A stretch of DNA of 64,000 bases from Pycnopodia helianthoides (GCA_032158295.1 CM063246.1:7555589-7619588), one strand, 5' to 3'; counted from the stretch's first letter, positions 28,601-43,600 are shown. Program-made: numbers and translations. Notes: a model not told the origin generated them from the sequence alone.

Positions 28601-31600
28601 GTAGAATCAACAAGCACAACCTTTTAGTCACATAGCCCTAGTAGAATCGAACAACGCACAACTTTCTCTAGTACATCGCTAGCAGGAATCAACAACGCAC
28701 ACTCTTCTCTAGTCACAAGCTAGTAGAATCCAACAACCAAACTCTTCTTAGTCAATAGCCTAGCTGGATCCAACCAACGCACAACCTCTCTAGTCCATAC
28801 CTAGCTAGGAATCCAACAACGCACAACTCTACTTAGTCACATAGCCTAGCTAGGAATCAAACCAAGCACAACTCTACTCTATCAATAGCCTAGTAGGAAT
28901 CCAACCAATGACAACTCTACTCTAGTCAATAGCCCTAGCTAGGAATCCAACCAACGACAACTCTTCTCTAGTCACATTGCCCTAGCTAGAATCAACCAAC
29001 TGACAATCTACTTTACATGCCACAGGAATCCAACCAATGCACAATCACCAATCACATGGCCCTAGTAGGAACCCAACCACGCACAACTCTTCTCTATCAC
29101 TGCCCTAGCTAGAATCCAACCAACGCACAACTCTTCTCTAGTACATAGCCTAGCTAGGAATCCAACCACGCACAACTCTTCTCTAGTCACATAGCCTAGC
29201 TAGGAATCCAACCAACGCACAACTCTTCTTAGTCACATCGCCCTAGCTAGGAATCCAACCAAGCACAACTCTTCTCTAGTACATAGCCCAGCTAGGAATC
29301 CAACCAACGCACAACTCTTCTCTAGTCACATAGCCCTAGCTAGGAATCAAACCAACGCACAACTCTTCTCTAGTCACATGCCCTAGCAAGGAATCAAACC
29401 AACTCACAACTCTACTCTAGTCACATGCCCTAGCTAGGAATCCAACAATGCACAACTCTTCTCTAGTCACATAGCCCTAGCTAGGAATCCAACCAACGCA
29501 CAACTCTTCTCTAGTCACATAGCCCTAGCTAGGAATCCAACCAACGCACAACTCTTTCTCTAGTCACATAGCCTAGCTAGGAATCCAACCAACGCACAAC
29601 TCTACTCTATCACTAGCCCTAGCTAGAATCCAACCAACGCACAACTCTTCTCTAGTCACATGGCCCTAGCTAGGAATCAACCAACCCAACTCACACATCT
29701 TCTCTAGTCACATGCCTAGCTAGAGAACCAAACCAACGCACAACTCTTCCTAGTCACATAGCCCTAGCTAGGAATCCAACCAACGCACAACTCTTTCTAG
29801 TCACATGGCCCTAGCTAGGAATCCAACCAACACACCAACTCTACTCTAGTCACATAGCCCTAGCTAGGATCGAACCAACTGACAACTCTACTCTAGTCAC
29901 ATAGCCCTAGTAGAATCCAACCAACGCACAACTCTTCTCTAGTCACATAGCCCTAGCTAGGAATCCAATCAACGCACAACTCTTCTCTAGTCACTAGCCC
30001 TAGCTAGGAATCCAACAACCACAACTCTCTCTAGTCACATAGCCCTAGCTAGGAATCCAACAACGCACAACTCTCTCTAGTCACATAGCCCTAGCTAGGA
30101 ATCCAACCAACCACACTCTTCTCTAGTCACATAGCCCTAGCTAGGAATCCAACCAACGCACAACTCTTCTCTAGTCACATAGCCCTAGCTAGGAATCCAA
30201 CCAACGCACAACTCTTCTCTAGTCACATCGCCCTAGCTAGGAATCCAACCAACTCACAACTCTTCTCTAGTCACATAGCCCTAGCTAGGAATCCAACCAA
30301 CGCACAACTCTTCTCTAGTCACATAGCCCTAGCTAGGAATCCAACCAACGCACAACTCTTCTCTAGTCACATAGCCCTAGCTAGGAATCCAACCAACGCA
30401 CAACTCTTCTCTAGTCACATAGCCCTAGCTAGGAATCCAACCAACGCACAACTCTCTCTAGTCACATAGCCCTAGCTAGGAATCGAACCAACGCACAACT
30501 CTACTCTAGTCACATGCCCTAGCTAGGAATCGAACCAACTGACAACTCTACTCTAGTCACATGGCCCTAGCTAGGAATCGAACCAACGCACAACTCTTCT
30601 CTAGTCACATCGCCCTAGCAGGAATCAAACCAACTCACAACTCTACTCTAGTCACATGGCCCTAGCTAGGAATCCAACCAACGCACAACTCTTCTCTAGT
30701 CACATAGCCCTAGCTAGGAATCGAACCAACGCACAACTCTTCTCTAGTCACATCGCCCTAGCAAGGAATCAAACCAACGCACAACTCTTCTCTAGTCACA
30801 TAGCCCTAGCTAGGAATCCAACCAACCACAACTCTTCTCTAGTCACATAGCCCTAGCTAGGAATCCAACCAACGCACAACTCTACTCTAGTCACATAGCC
30901 CTAGCTAGGAATCCAACCAACGCACAACTCTACTCTAGTCACATAGCCCTAGCTAGGAATCAAACCAATGCACAACTCTACTCTAGTCACATAGCCCTAG
31001 CTAGGAATCCAACCAATGCACAACTCTACTCTAGTCACATAGCCCTAGCTAGGAATCCAACCAACGCACAACTCTTCTCTAGTCACATTGCCCTAGCTAG
31101 GAATCGAACCAACTGACAACTCTACTCTAGTCACATGGCCCTAGCTAGGAATCAACCAATGCACAACTCTACTCTTAATCACATGGCCCTAGCTAGGAAT
31201 CCAACCAACGCACAACTCTTCTCTAGTCACATGGCCCTAGCTAGGAATCCAACCAACGCACAACTCTTCTCTAGTCACATAGCCCTAGCTAGGAATCCAA
31301 CCAACGCACAACTCTTCTCTAGTCACATAGCCCTAGCTAGGAATCCAACCAACGCACAACTCTCTCTAGTCACATAGCCCTAGCTAGGAATCCAACCAAC
31401 GCACAACTCTTCTCTAGTCACATAGCCCTAGCTAGGAATCCAACCAACGCACAACTCTTCTCTAGTCACATAGCCCTAGCTAGGAATCCAACCAACGCAC
31501 AACTCTTCTCTATCACATCGCCCTAGCTAGGAATCCAACCAACGCACAACTCTTCTCTAGTCACATAGCCCTAGCTAGGAATCCAACCAACGCACAACTC

Positions 31601-34600
31601 TCTCTAGTCACATAGCCCTAGCTAGGAATCCAACCAACGCACAACTCTTCTCTAGTCACATAGCCCTAGCTAGGAATCCAACCAACGCACAACTCTTCTC
31701 TAGTCACATCGCCCTAGCTAGGAATCCAACCAACGCACAACTCTTCTCTAGTCACATAGCCCTAGCTAGGAATCCAACCAACGCACAACTCTTCTCTAGT
31801 CACATAGCCCTAGCTATGAATCGAACCAACGCACAACTCTTCTCTAGTCACATAGCCCTAGCTAGGAATCCAACCAACCACAACTCTACTCTAGTCACAT
31901 TAGCCCTAGCTAGGAATCCAACCAACGCACAACTCTTCTCTAGTCACATAGCCCTGTTCAGGAACAGGAGCTATGTTTGTGAGGCGCTAGCGCTTACTCA
32001 CTAGCCATACGTGTCACCAAATTTTCTATGACTATCTGAATGATTATAATTCTCAACAGAACAGAAAAATGAGCTTTTTTACTTGAATCACAACAGAAAC
32101 CAAGGAAGTTGAGGAGCCCAAGGCCTGTACCGTCAAGGGCCAGACCTATCAGCATGGCGAACGTTGGGAGAAGGACGAGTGCAAATTCTGCATGTGCAAC
32201 GACGGGAGAGTGGACTGCGAATCACCACCCTGTGTTGCCCTGGACTGCGCGATCCATCAAAGCTGGACGGAAGAATGTGCATGAGTGTCCAGGTAAAACG
32301 CCTAATTCTTGCCAATCACATCTTTTTCTTCTTTTTTTTTGTCCCGGGATAACATTATTTCGCTTAATCATCACATACATGAACATAAAAAAAGATAATA
32401 CATAAATGGGTATCTTACAGCAATAAAATTAATCTGGTCAGAGTTATTCACAAAGTTGAATTATTGTTCCATTTTCAAATTATTTTGAATTTCCATTGAC
32501 AACAGGTATTTCTCGCAGATGTAAGAGCTTTTAGGTCTTTTTTAAAACTACAATACATGGAAAGTCTGTCAATCATTTCATTTCAATTCAACATGTCTTA
32601 CTCTTTACCATAGATTGAAAGGTAGTGGTTTTTTTGTAATGATTTTCACAACTTTTTTATGTTGAGATTTCTCTTGTAAAAAGTAAACTTTACCCTTAAT
32701 ATCGAGAAAACTTTCAGAACACTCTCTCCCCCAAACCCAAACAAATACCCCAACATGAATCAACAACCAATACATCAGACTAACGGTCACATTTAGCCGG
32801 ATTTCATAAAAAATGGTCATAGGCAGGCTGGCTCTGGGGAATCGTCCCTGCCTTTCACCTATGTGGACCCCGCAGGCCCAATTTCATGGAGCTGCTTAAG
32901 TAACAAATTTGCCTAAGCACGAAAATAGCTTGCTTATTTTACACATGTTACTGGCCAAAATTTTATGCCTTATACATTGCTTGTGACTGGTATTTAGCTG
33001 TTGTTTACTTAGCATAACAATTGAGTGTATAGTCTTGGCCGATAGTCTGATTTTACTAAGCAATGATTTTTTTGCTTAAGCAAAATTTTGTGCTTAAGCA
33101 GCTCCATGAAATTGGGCCCTGGTTTTTGAATTCCGGACCAGAGCCGAACATGTGGACTGGGTTTTCAGTCCTCACCTGATTGCATGGGTATTAGTGCCTA
33201 TTTTGGTTTTTTCCTGTCATATCCAAAATCGGGGTTACAGTGCTTGTCGCTTTTTGGGGGGGTTCTCTTGATATACCAGAAAGATATATTATTAATAACT
33301 GTGAAGTTGCCAATAAAAAGCTTGACCTTCTTTTTTTCTAAAAGTGACGTAATTTGACAATAAATTATGGCTCCATTAATATCTATATTATTAGCTCATA
33401 AAAAATGCACTTGCCATGACTTTCTTTGAGGGTTTCTGCAAAGAACTTGACAGATCTGGCCTTATCTTTCACACCGTGTTATTCCACACTCGGTTAAATT
33501 CAAGTGATTTTTGTATTAATCATTTGGCAGAGAATGCACAGCCTTGTGTCACCCCAGACAACGAGGAGCACCCACACGGTGAGAAATGGAGCGAGGGCGA
33601 CTGTCAGACGTGCAAGTGCGACAACGGACATACGGACTGCAACGAGATCAACTGCCCAACGCCAGACTGCAGCAACCCCATCACCGTGCCAGGTCAATGC
33701 TGCAAGCAGTGCCCAGGTAGGCATGGGGGCCGGACTTCAAACATATGCAAAGCATAGATAATAGACCTTGTGCGCATGACGTCATTTGAGTAGGGCTCCC
33801 TCGGCTAGAGGTCAGATGAAGATATCTCATAGGCTCATCCTGTGCACCACGAGGCACAAGATTTTCTAATTTTCAAATATCCTTTGAAATTGTGTGTTTT
33901 TTATGTAATTTCATGAACAGAACACAGGTCTGCTATTTTGTTGAACCAAATTTTGGAGTCGTCGAAATGGCAGACCGTATGTTCCGCTGGTTGTATTCCA
34001 AGAGGCAAATTTATGTTTTTAAAATCATTACTCACTAATTACAACACACTGTAGGTGCTTCATCAGTGCATGAATAACTCTTTAAAAAAAGGATAAGGCA
34101 GGCCTGGAATTTCATCTTGGAGAGGGCAAGGCGGCCATTTTCATTTTGTAAAGGGCACTTCAATTGGAAAATCTTAAAGTCTATGGGAGACTTTTGAAGG
34201 GGCACCAAGGCCAACACAAGGGCAACGAAGGCCATGGCCTCCGTGTGATTCCAGGCCTGATAAGGAATCATTCTAAACAGCTGAATTTGGAGAGATTTGA
34301 CGGCAATGTGCCCCCATTAACCACTTACAGTTTGCTGTTTTGCTCTGAAGGTGACACGCCGCTTGAGACCTGCACTATCGAGGGTGAAAAATTCCAGCAC
34401 GGAGAATGGTTCGACGATGGACCCTGCAAAACCTGCCAGTGCAACAATGCCAAACTGGAGTGCATGACCGAGAGCTGCCCTGTACTGACCTGCACCGACC
34501 CTATCAAGGTCAAGGGTCAATGCTGCAAAGTCTGCGCTGGTAGGCTATTTTTTTTTTCTCTATTCTATAACACCTGAGTATATCCTTGTCATTTGGTTGG

Positions 34601-37600
34601 TGGATTGGTGGTCATGTGGCATTCATTACTCAAACCACTACAAGGCCTACGTCATAAACTGTGCATTTTGGCACTATTCACCATGCATTTTCGTCCCATC
34701 CTTTTTTTACTAGTGCACGCTAGACCACACCACGTGCATGCGTGCATTGCAGACAGCAGTACAAAACGTCCTGAAAGTGGATGCCAGACAGTCTGGTTAA
34801 TTTGTTCGATAGTACTTCCCACCAAATGACAAAGATCTGCTTGGATGTTGTATTGAACAGCTATAATGAACGTTATGCATTTGTGCAATGGAGAGAATAT
34901 TTTAGAAGATTGCATGTTCCATGTTCCAGGGCCCAATGTCCTAGAGTTGATTAAGCAGATAGTTATGCTTAGCATAAATATACCAGCCACAGATGAAATG
35001 TGAAATAATAGTTTGGCTGTTAAAGGGACACACTGCCTTTAGATTGGGGGCTTTGGGCTATAAAAGCATTTTTTCATGAAATTAATATGATTTGAAAGAT
35101 GTTTTAAAAGTTGAAAATAATGACTCGCTCAAATATCCCATGAAATTGTGTGGTTTTCCTTTTACTAGTGAATTAAGACAATCTGCCATTTTGTAGAACC
35201 AAATTTTTAACTCTACAACATTACGGACCATGTAAGTTCATAAAGTAAAAAGGAAAACCACCCAATTTTGAGGGATATTTTGGTGAATCATTGTATTCAA
35301 CTTTCACAACAAACGCTAATAATAAAAGAGGCAGTTATTAATGCATTCATATAAATATTCACAAATTTTTTTACATTAATAAATTACAAAATAAATAAAT
35401 TATAATCATACAGGGGAAGGGAGAGGAAGGGACAAAAAATAGGCCAAATTGACAGAAACGCTTCTTAGATTCAATTTTTTCCTGATAAAAACTGATATAT
35501 TTTTCCATAACCACATTACTCCGAAGTGAAATGATTCTCAAAATGCTTTATACTCTAGAAAGCTGCTGTACTTCTAACCAAGTTTTTTTGTATTGCCGTT
35601 AATTTTAAGAGTGATTATCAAACGTATACCTTCCCTTTAAACTTTGATATTTACAATTAATGTTTGACTCTACCCTATTTTCCTGCCAGATAAATTCCTA
35701 CAGTGCACAGGAAAGGACGGTGCTAAGCGCAAGCATGCCGAGGAGTGGAAGGAGGGTGACTGCACAACGTGCGTCTGCATTGACGGAACCACCTCGTGTG
35801 AATCCCTCAGCTGCCCTGCTCTCAGCTGCTCTTCACCCATCAGAGATGAGGGCAAATGCTGCCCTCGATGTCCAGGTAGGATGAACGTCAGGATGCACAG
35901 TGCCTTGGGAGTCTTCTAGATTTAAGGGAACATTACAGAATTGTTTTTCGCTAACAAAACAGTTGCTGGCAGTGTAAGCACTTTATGTAAACCACCATAT
36001 ACATAAACTGACAAACCTGTGGAAGTTTGAGATCAATCGGCCATCTTGGTCACGAGAAAATAGTGAAAAATTGATTACACATTCGCATGAAATCATATAG
36101 ATTCAACAAATAAATAAAATGCTCACTGAGCGATAAACTCCAATCGAAAAATTAGTTTTATTCATTCTCATCAAATATGGCATTTCAGACAGAAATATTT
36201 CAAGGGATGTTTTCTACTATCATCATCATTAGACCATGTAAGTTTATGTAAATCTGTGATCAAAAAGTATATTTTACAAGTTTTTTTCTTACCAATTCTG
36301 TAATGTTCCTTTAAGGAACTGAACTAGGTTGCACGTGCAGAAACTGTTCTCTTAGATGTGTCTGACCCTGCAACTGTTCGAGGTCCGATTTCATAGAGCT
36401 GCTATAAATAAGCACTCAAGTTTGTAAAAAAAAAAAGAGTGCAGAAGGGTATTGTTAACCTTGTTGGTGGAAGGGTTGGGATCAGTGTTTTACCTCATTC
36501 CCATGGTAGTTCTGTAGCCGGCCTCTGTCTTTTTCCACAGATATTTTCATGGTAGATGTGCCACCAGTGTGTCTGACCTGGTTCCTCATACCAGGGTGTT
36601 TGAGCGTGAGACCAGGCTTTCTGCTCAATCTCACCCAAACACTCTTGCTTTCCTGAGATGTAGAACAAAGAACCATTCCAATAGCTTTATTCCGCGAACT
36701 GCATCTCTTTGGAACTCCTTTGCCTGCTGCATGTTTCCCTCCATCCTACAATCTAGACTGTTTCAAGAGGAATATCAATTTCTACCTTCAGCTCCCCCCG
36801 AGTTATTTTCATCTTAAATACATTGTTGTAGCCCCTTACCACCAGTGGATTTTAGCCTTGCTTGGGGTACACTTGCATAACAAAATTTAGAAAGAAAAAA
36901 AAAAGTAAAGAGAAGTTTTACTTGCCAGGTTATTAGCAAGCTGATAATTTGAATTGTTTTTATTTGTTAGGCAATTTTCTCTCTCAATCAACTCTTTTTT
37001 TTTTCTCTGTCTGAAGCCCAGAATCACGATTCCTATTTTCCTCTGAGTGCCTTGAGGATAAAAAACGTAATTGTTTCCCTTTCTGTTGACTTCACTCAGG
37101 TGATCCCGAGCCCAAGACCTGCCTCGAGGATAGCAAGGAGTACGTGTCGGGCCAGTCTTGGCCCAAGGGAGCTTGCAGGACATGTATCTGTGAGTCTGGT
37201 AACACGCTGTGCGAGACCGACACGTGCCCCGATCTGGCGTGTGACGACGCAGAGGAGGTTGGCGATGAGTGCTGCATGAGATGCCCCGGTAAGATCCGCT
37301 CCTTGCCGACAACTTACTGTAATCTCAATAGATGGATTGCAATACACGTCATTGACCGCCATCTTTGATGTAAAACGATGGAAAAGTGTACGCGGTACGC
37401 ACGACTTTCAGCCAGTGATACATGTAGGTCTTCACGCGTGCACAATTCATCAAAGATAGTGGTCAATGACGCGTATTGCAATCCATCTATTAGTTTCAGT
37501 TCAATTCAATACAACATTTATTTCCATATTAGTGAAAAAAGAAAGAACAAAAAACAAAATTTAGAACAACTTATTTAAATCAAAGACAATCAAGAACTGA

Positions 37601-40600
37601 TCAAAACAAAATAATCAATTGGATAAGAAGCAAACCAATAAGGGGGGCATTTTCAGAAGCCAAAAGGAGGCTTGTATTGAAATGTCCACTGACCAATACA
37701 ATCGGACACAATATGAAGCAAAAACAAAAGGCAACAAACAAGCAACTATTAACAGTTCAACTTAAAGAGGAATTCTTTGACTAATAATGGTGATCACAGT
37801 AACAATACATATTAAAGGGACTAATATTGACAATGACAAGGAGGATTTATGCAGAATGATCTTTAAAGGTAGGGTCATGGATTGGTTTTTGTCAACGTGA
37901 TGCTGATTTATAGGCAAAATTACAAAAAAAAAGATACAATAAAAGTCACATTTGAAAGTTTCAGCTGAATACAGTGTCTACTTGCTGAGAAAACAGCGAA
38001 AAGCTGTCAAGGTATTTTCACACGAATGTCAAATCCATGCCTGTTTAGCAAGGTGATAACGGGTACCAACCGCATCTCTGGCCGCAGCGTTTGCGAATGG
38101 ACACCAAGCCTCAACGATCTGAGAAAACGATTCACGTATTAATTGTTTCTCAGATTCAAGTGTTTTGGGGTAAAGAAATATCCAAACGATATGACTTCAA
38201 AGGGAATCCTTTCTCAAAATAGCTTATTCTATCAATAGCTGCAGTGCTTACCCTCCCCCCCCCGGTCAGTTTTTCTGGTCATTAATTTTTTGAGTATTTA
38301 GCAATCTATAATCCTACCTTTAACTCTTACAGTGCCAGCCTCGTTTTAGTAATTCTGTATCCACAAGCCGGCCATTTTTATTATTTTTTTGTCGAGTAGT
38401 AGAACGTAAGGGAACGTCGGCGGGCTGTGGATGGAGATTCAGTAGGACGTTTCAGAACGTCAGCGGCGCTTGAAGGGTTCCTTACAGTGCCGGTCGCGTT
38501 TTGGCAATTCTTTATCCAGAGGGCAACTTTATATTTCTTGGGTCGAGTAGTAGAACATATGGGAACGTCGGCGGCCTGTGGATACTCAGTTTGACGTTTC
38601 AGAACGTGGGTGGTGCTCCAAGGGTTAAGGATGTGTGGGAATGGTTTGCATGTACTCTTCCAAATGCTGATGGTGAGCATTCTTCTTCAATTTAGCAAGA
38701 TTTTTGTTTTTTCTTCTTCGTCTACAGAGGACATTCCCACGTGTCTCGGTGAAGACGGCACAGAGTACAAGCACGCTGAGACATGGCAGCCGGGAGATTG
38801 CACAACATGTGAATGCTTTGAGGGTACCACCATCTGCGAGGACAAGCTTTGCCCGGAACCAGCCTGCGAGAACCCCGTCAATGTGGATGGAGAATGCTGC
38901 CCTCAATGCCCAGGTATGGATTTTTGGATCAAGATTTTTTTTAAACGATTTTTATGAGTAGCATTACAAGATTGTGGAATTTGAAAATCATCGTGTGGCG
39001 TGTCGTGGCCAAGCAGTGAAGTGCACCGTATTATAGTATACCAATGAACGAGCCTTTTCAAAAACCAAAGACATAGTATAATTAATTTTTTTACATTTTA
39101 TTTTAAAGGGTGTGCACAGTATTGAAAAGTATAATTGTTCAAAGATTTGCTCCTACATGTAACTTACACGGTGTGAAGCTGATTATGGTTGAAAACTTCC
39201 CTCAAATATTTTGCTTTACTGCGTCGTTCTGAAAAAATGAGTAAAACAATTTTGATCTCGTAAGTTAAAAACCTGATGTTTGAAGAGAGAAAAAAACACA
39301 GTGAAAACATAATGATTTTGTTCACTATTTTCTGGTGACTTCAATGATCGATTGAGCTTAAACTCTCACAGTTTGTTTTCCTTCAGGCGTATGTTGAGTG
39401 TGGTCTTTGACAAATACCAATGTCAGTGGACTTTAATTGGTTTTAAACACTAGCCTTGGGGGCTAACGCATTTTCATGTCAATATAAGGCCGTGTCCGAA
39501 TTGGCGGCTACAGCTACGGCCACAGCTAGGTTTCCGCGTCGTCATGCGTTGAAGTACAGTACATCCTTAGCAATAGCCGTAGCCGTAGCTGTAGCCGCCA
39601 ATGTGGATTACAGCTAAGTGTACTATAGAGAAGGCTCTGGATTCCAGAATTATTGTCTGGTTCTCACAGTCGTCAATTTTTCGTTTTGAAACCATCCCCC
39701 GCCATAAGGTGTGCCCTCTCCAAGCCCTGCAAGGATGGCCATGACATAAAGGCCCATGGAGACACATGGCAGGTGACACCGTGTGATTCCTGCAGCTGCA
39801 CCAACGGCAGAGTGGACTGCGAAGCTAAGATCTGTCCCACGCTCACCTGCACCGACAAAGTCCGCATTGAAGGCGAATGCTGCAGACAGTGCAAAGGTAA
39901 GTGCAATTAGTATAGAGTTTCCTCAGATGATGTCTTTATTTATCGTTGGCCGTGCTGGAGTACCTACACTCAAACGTCACGCACACATGGTACTAGAACT
40001 GGGCCCAATTTCATAGAGCTGCTTGAGCAGGGAATTATGCTGAGCAACTTTCTGCTCAGCACAAATGAGCAGGATACCAGCCACAGATTGTACATATGAC
40101 ATGGTACTTTGGTTGGTAACCTTATTCTGGTAAGCAAATTTTTGTTGTGCTTAGGTACTCTTTGTGCTTAAGCAGCTCTATGAAATTGGACCCTGGGCTT
40201 ACGCACGGGCCCTTGTGGGATCTTTTACACAATGAAACAATAGACCCCCACTGAGTTTGTCTTTGTTCAACTTGGATGACGCAGAGGAATTTTTTAGGGG
40301 GATTTGGTAGATTATTTACTTTGTGTAGTCAAGCCAAATAACGTAAATAAATCTTGAATTCGGCCACCTTGCTTGAAAAAATCACTAGATTTTCTGCTTC
40401 ACTGAGAGAAATATTTTGTCATTTGCTTGTTTATTGGGCTAATTTTTTGGGCTTTGCAGATAAATTCTTTTTCTTGAAAGATGGGGAAAAAACCACTTAA
40501 GTGTCTGTTTTTATAGTTTTGAGAAAGCAAATTTTTGAAATAATATTTATAATAATTGTTAATTTAAAAGCAAGATTTAAATGAACTTTATCTGAAATAC

Positions 40601-43600
40601 ATCCATCCATCCCCTTATTCTTGCAGAAGACGCAAGAGACTGTGCCAGCACAACTCCCGAAGGTGTACCCTACAAGAGCGGGGAGTCCTGGACCGACCCA
40701 GACGATCCCTGCGAGACATGCACCTGCTTGGATGGCTCGGAGATTTGCACCACGAGTGCTTGCCCCGCTATCGATTGTGATAATCCCATCGCCGTGGAGA
40801 CCGAATGCTGCCCTCGTTGTCCAGGTATGTACCGAACTAGGAAAAGATACAATAAATTACCTTTAGAAAAAAAAAGAAGAAGAAGAAATATCAAAATTGA
40901 ATGAAAACAACCGTGGGGTTGTTGGCTAGTACAGTGATTATGTTCACTGTTCTGAGAGTCCGTGGCTTCACAACCAGAACGAAATAAATGAAATGAAGAA
41001 ATGAAAACCTCTATAAATCTCCGTTTGACCTCGGCAGGTGAACCTGAACCCAAAGCCTGCCAGTACCAAGGTGCCGAGGTGCCGCACGGTGAGCTGTGGC
41101 TGGTCAACCCATGCAAGTCCTGCAAGTGTGAGTACGGCAAAGTCAACTGCTTCACTGAGACCTGCTCGACACTCACCTGCTCCAACAAAGTCAAAGTGCC
41201 GGACAGTGCTGTCGAATCTGCGTCGGTAAGCTTTCTTCTAAAGGACACGCTCAAAACTCACCTCCATTGAATAAATAGCAAGAGTTCTCAGGGTGCACCC
41301 CCATTAAATAAACTCCCACGGTATACCGGGCAAAATGCTAAATATTCAAAAATACTTTTAAAGTACTTAAAAGTCTCACAGATTTTTACTGGAAAGAGAC
41401 AATTATCTATTGACTCCTAAACTTTATCCTCTGCTCAATTTGACTTGGGGTGTCTCAAGGCCCGTCGAGTTATTCTCCCTCCAAACATAAGCACTCCTAC
41501 CCCTTTGTCAATTTCCAAACGTCCAAGCATTAATCTTGAAAAAATGGCTCTACACCTCTCAGCAAATAGGACCATTTTCTTCAGGGCCTAGGGCCGTTAC
41601 AGGCTTAAAGGCTTCTGACTGGCACCCTCGAAGATATTGACAAAATAGGGAGACCGCCAAACATTAGGGCCACATAGCTCAGTTGGTGGAGCGCCGGCCA
41701 TTAATCTGGAGATCACAGGTTCAAGCCCCGCTCTAGTCTATTTGTTTTGTTCAACATGACTTGATTTTGATCATTCTGGAAGGGTTTGACCCAATACCAC
41801 AGAGCCCCAAGATCATATATGGTCGAGTAATCTGATAAATGATTCTCAGTTGCTCTTGAAATCTCTAGTTCCTTCTTTGCCAACAGCCAATTTTGAAGTG
41901 TTTTTTTTTTAATTCAAACTCTCTTCAAATGAATTTGATAAACTAATCTTAATTTGAGTCACCCTGACAACCCTTAGCTTTTCAAATAAGATAAATATTG
42001 AAATCTCTGTTATCTCATCAGGCAGCAGTCACTTTTGAATGCTTTTTTTTGTCTTCTAAAATTCAAACTCTGTTTAGATGAACCAGACGAAGGCTGTAGC
42101 GTTGACGGCCGCCAGATGCAGACCGGGGAGTCTTTCCGCAAGTCGCCCTGCTCAAAGTGCACCTGCTTCTTTGGCTCTCTGGACTGTGACGTGACGCTCT
42201 GCCCGGAGCTGGACTGTCAGGATCAAGTCAAGGACCACGACGAATGTTGCCCGAGCTGTGCTGGTAAGTTGACCTACCCGCTCATCCAGATGAGACGGTT
42301 GTAGTGTATGCAGCCTTAGTGATCTAATTATAGAATATGAGGTAATGGTTTTACGCGAGATCTCGTTGTACGAGAGCTCGGTTGTTGGCGCGTCTTTTAC
42401 CACGTGAATATAACCCCAGTATTAATGCAAACGTTACTCCTGTCTCCTGGTCTAATTATTGATAACTTAACGACGTACGACCACAACAACGGTCAAGTTT
42501 TAAACGTCTGCTGTGAATAAATCAAATTTGGATACCGTCAAATTTAGACTGTGTAAAAGTCATGAAATGATATCAACTCTTGTGTTTGGTCAGGTGTACC
42601 CAAGGCGGTTGGTTGCACATTCGAGGGCACTACATACATCAGTGGAGAGTCCTGGGAGACTGGACCATGTAAGACGTGCAGCTGTGCCGACGGCGAGATT
42701 CACTGCGACAACGAGGCTTGTCCGGTGGTGACCTGCTCAAGCCCCAAGAGGATCAAGGACGAGTGCTGCATGAAGTGCCCAGATGGTAAACAAATAAACA
42801 ACAACAACAACAACAACATAAACAACAACTCAAACATCAACAACAACAACAACAACATAAACAAACAACTCAAACATCAAGAACAAAGTTTTTGATGTTT
42901 ACTAACTAGACACAGCAGGGCATCAGCCACAACATGTGAACGATATGGAATTTGGCTTATAGTTGTGAACTTGTGCTAAGCAATATATTTCTGTGCTAAG
43001 CATAAGCCCTAGAAGGGGTTTTTTGAATTATTACACTTGAATCATACCCAACATGGTTAATTATATTTAAAGCCTGAAAAATTTTCCAACAAATGAAAGT
43101 CAGTTTACTCTTTTTCAGAGTTTCTTCAATCACCACTTTGTCAATCTATGTTTTTGTTGTCTCTTTTTTTTGAAATACGCAGTTTTAATTCTTGATGACA
43201 AACCTTTAGAATTAAAACCCCATAAAGTCTGTCTCCATCGTTTGAAGCCTTTCATCCAAGGTGCTTTTCAAGTGCCATGGGATGCCTCAAATGGCGTGTC
43301 ATGGCCGAGGTACACTGGACTTATTTATTAGTAGTAGTGACATCGCCCTTTGATCCAATTCAATTTTAACAGAGGATTTCCAACCTTGCATTGTGGAATC
43401 AACGGGTGAGCAGTACGACCACGAGACAAGCTGGAAGACGAGCGAGTGCGTCACGTGCACCTGCAACAACGCGATGGTTACTTGCAGCAAGGAGCTGTGC
43501 CCACCACAGGAATGCGAAGAGCCTATCTTTGCGGAAGGCGACTGCTGCAGCACATGCCCTGGTCAGTAGAAACAGAAAAGAAAAGCTCATGTAGTGTTAT

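Noticed and set aside
23563..31955. CRISPR-like array of regular repeats
   Set aside because: The units are contiguous with no unique spacers, and the window is eukaryotic.
39670..39708. Upstream acceptor CTCACAG at 39669 for exon 26
   Set aside because: It gives the same wrong phase as the nearer AG, and its translated linker (RQFFVLKPSPAIR) does not resemble other exon starts.
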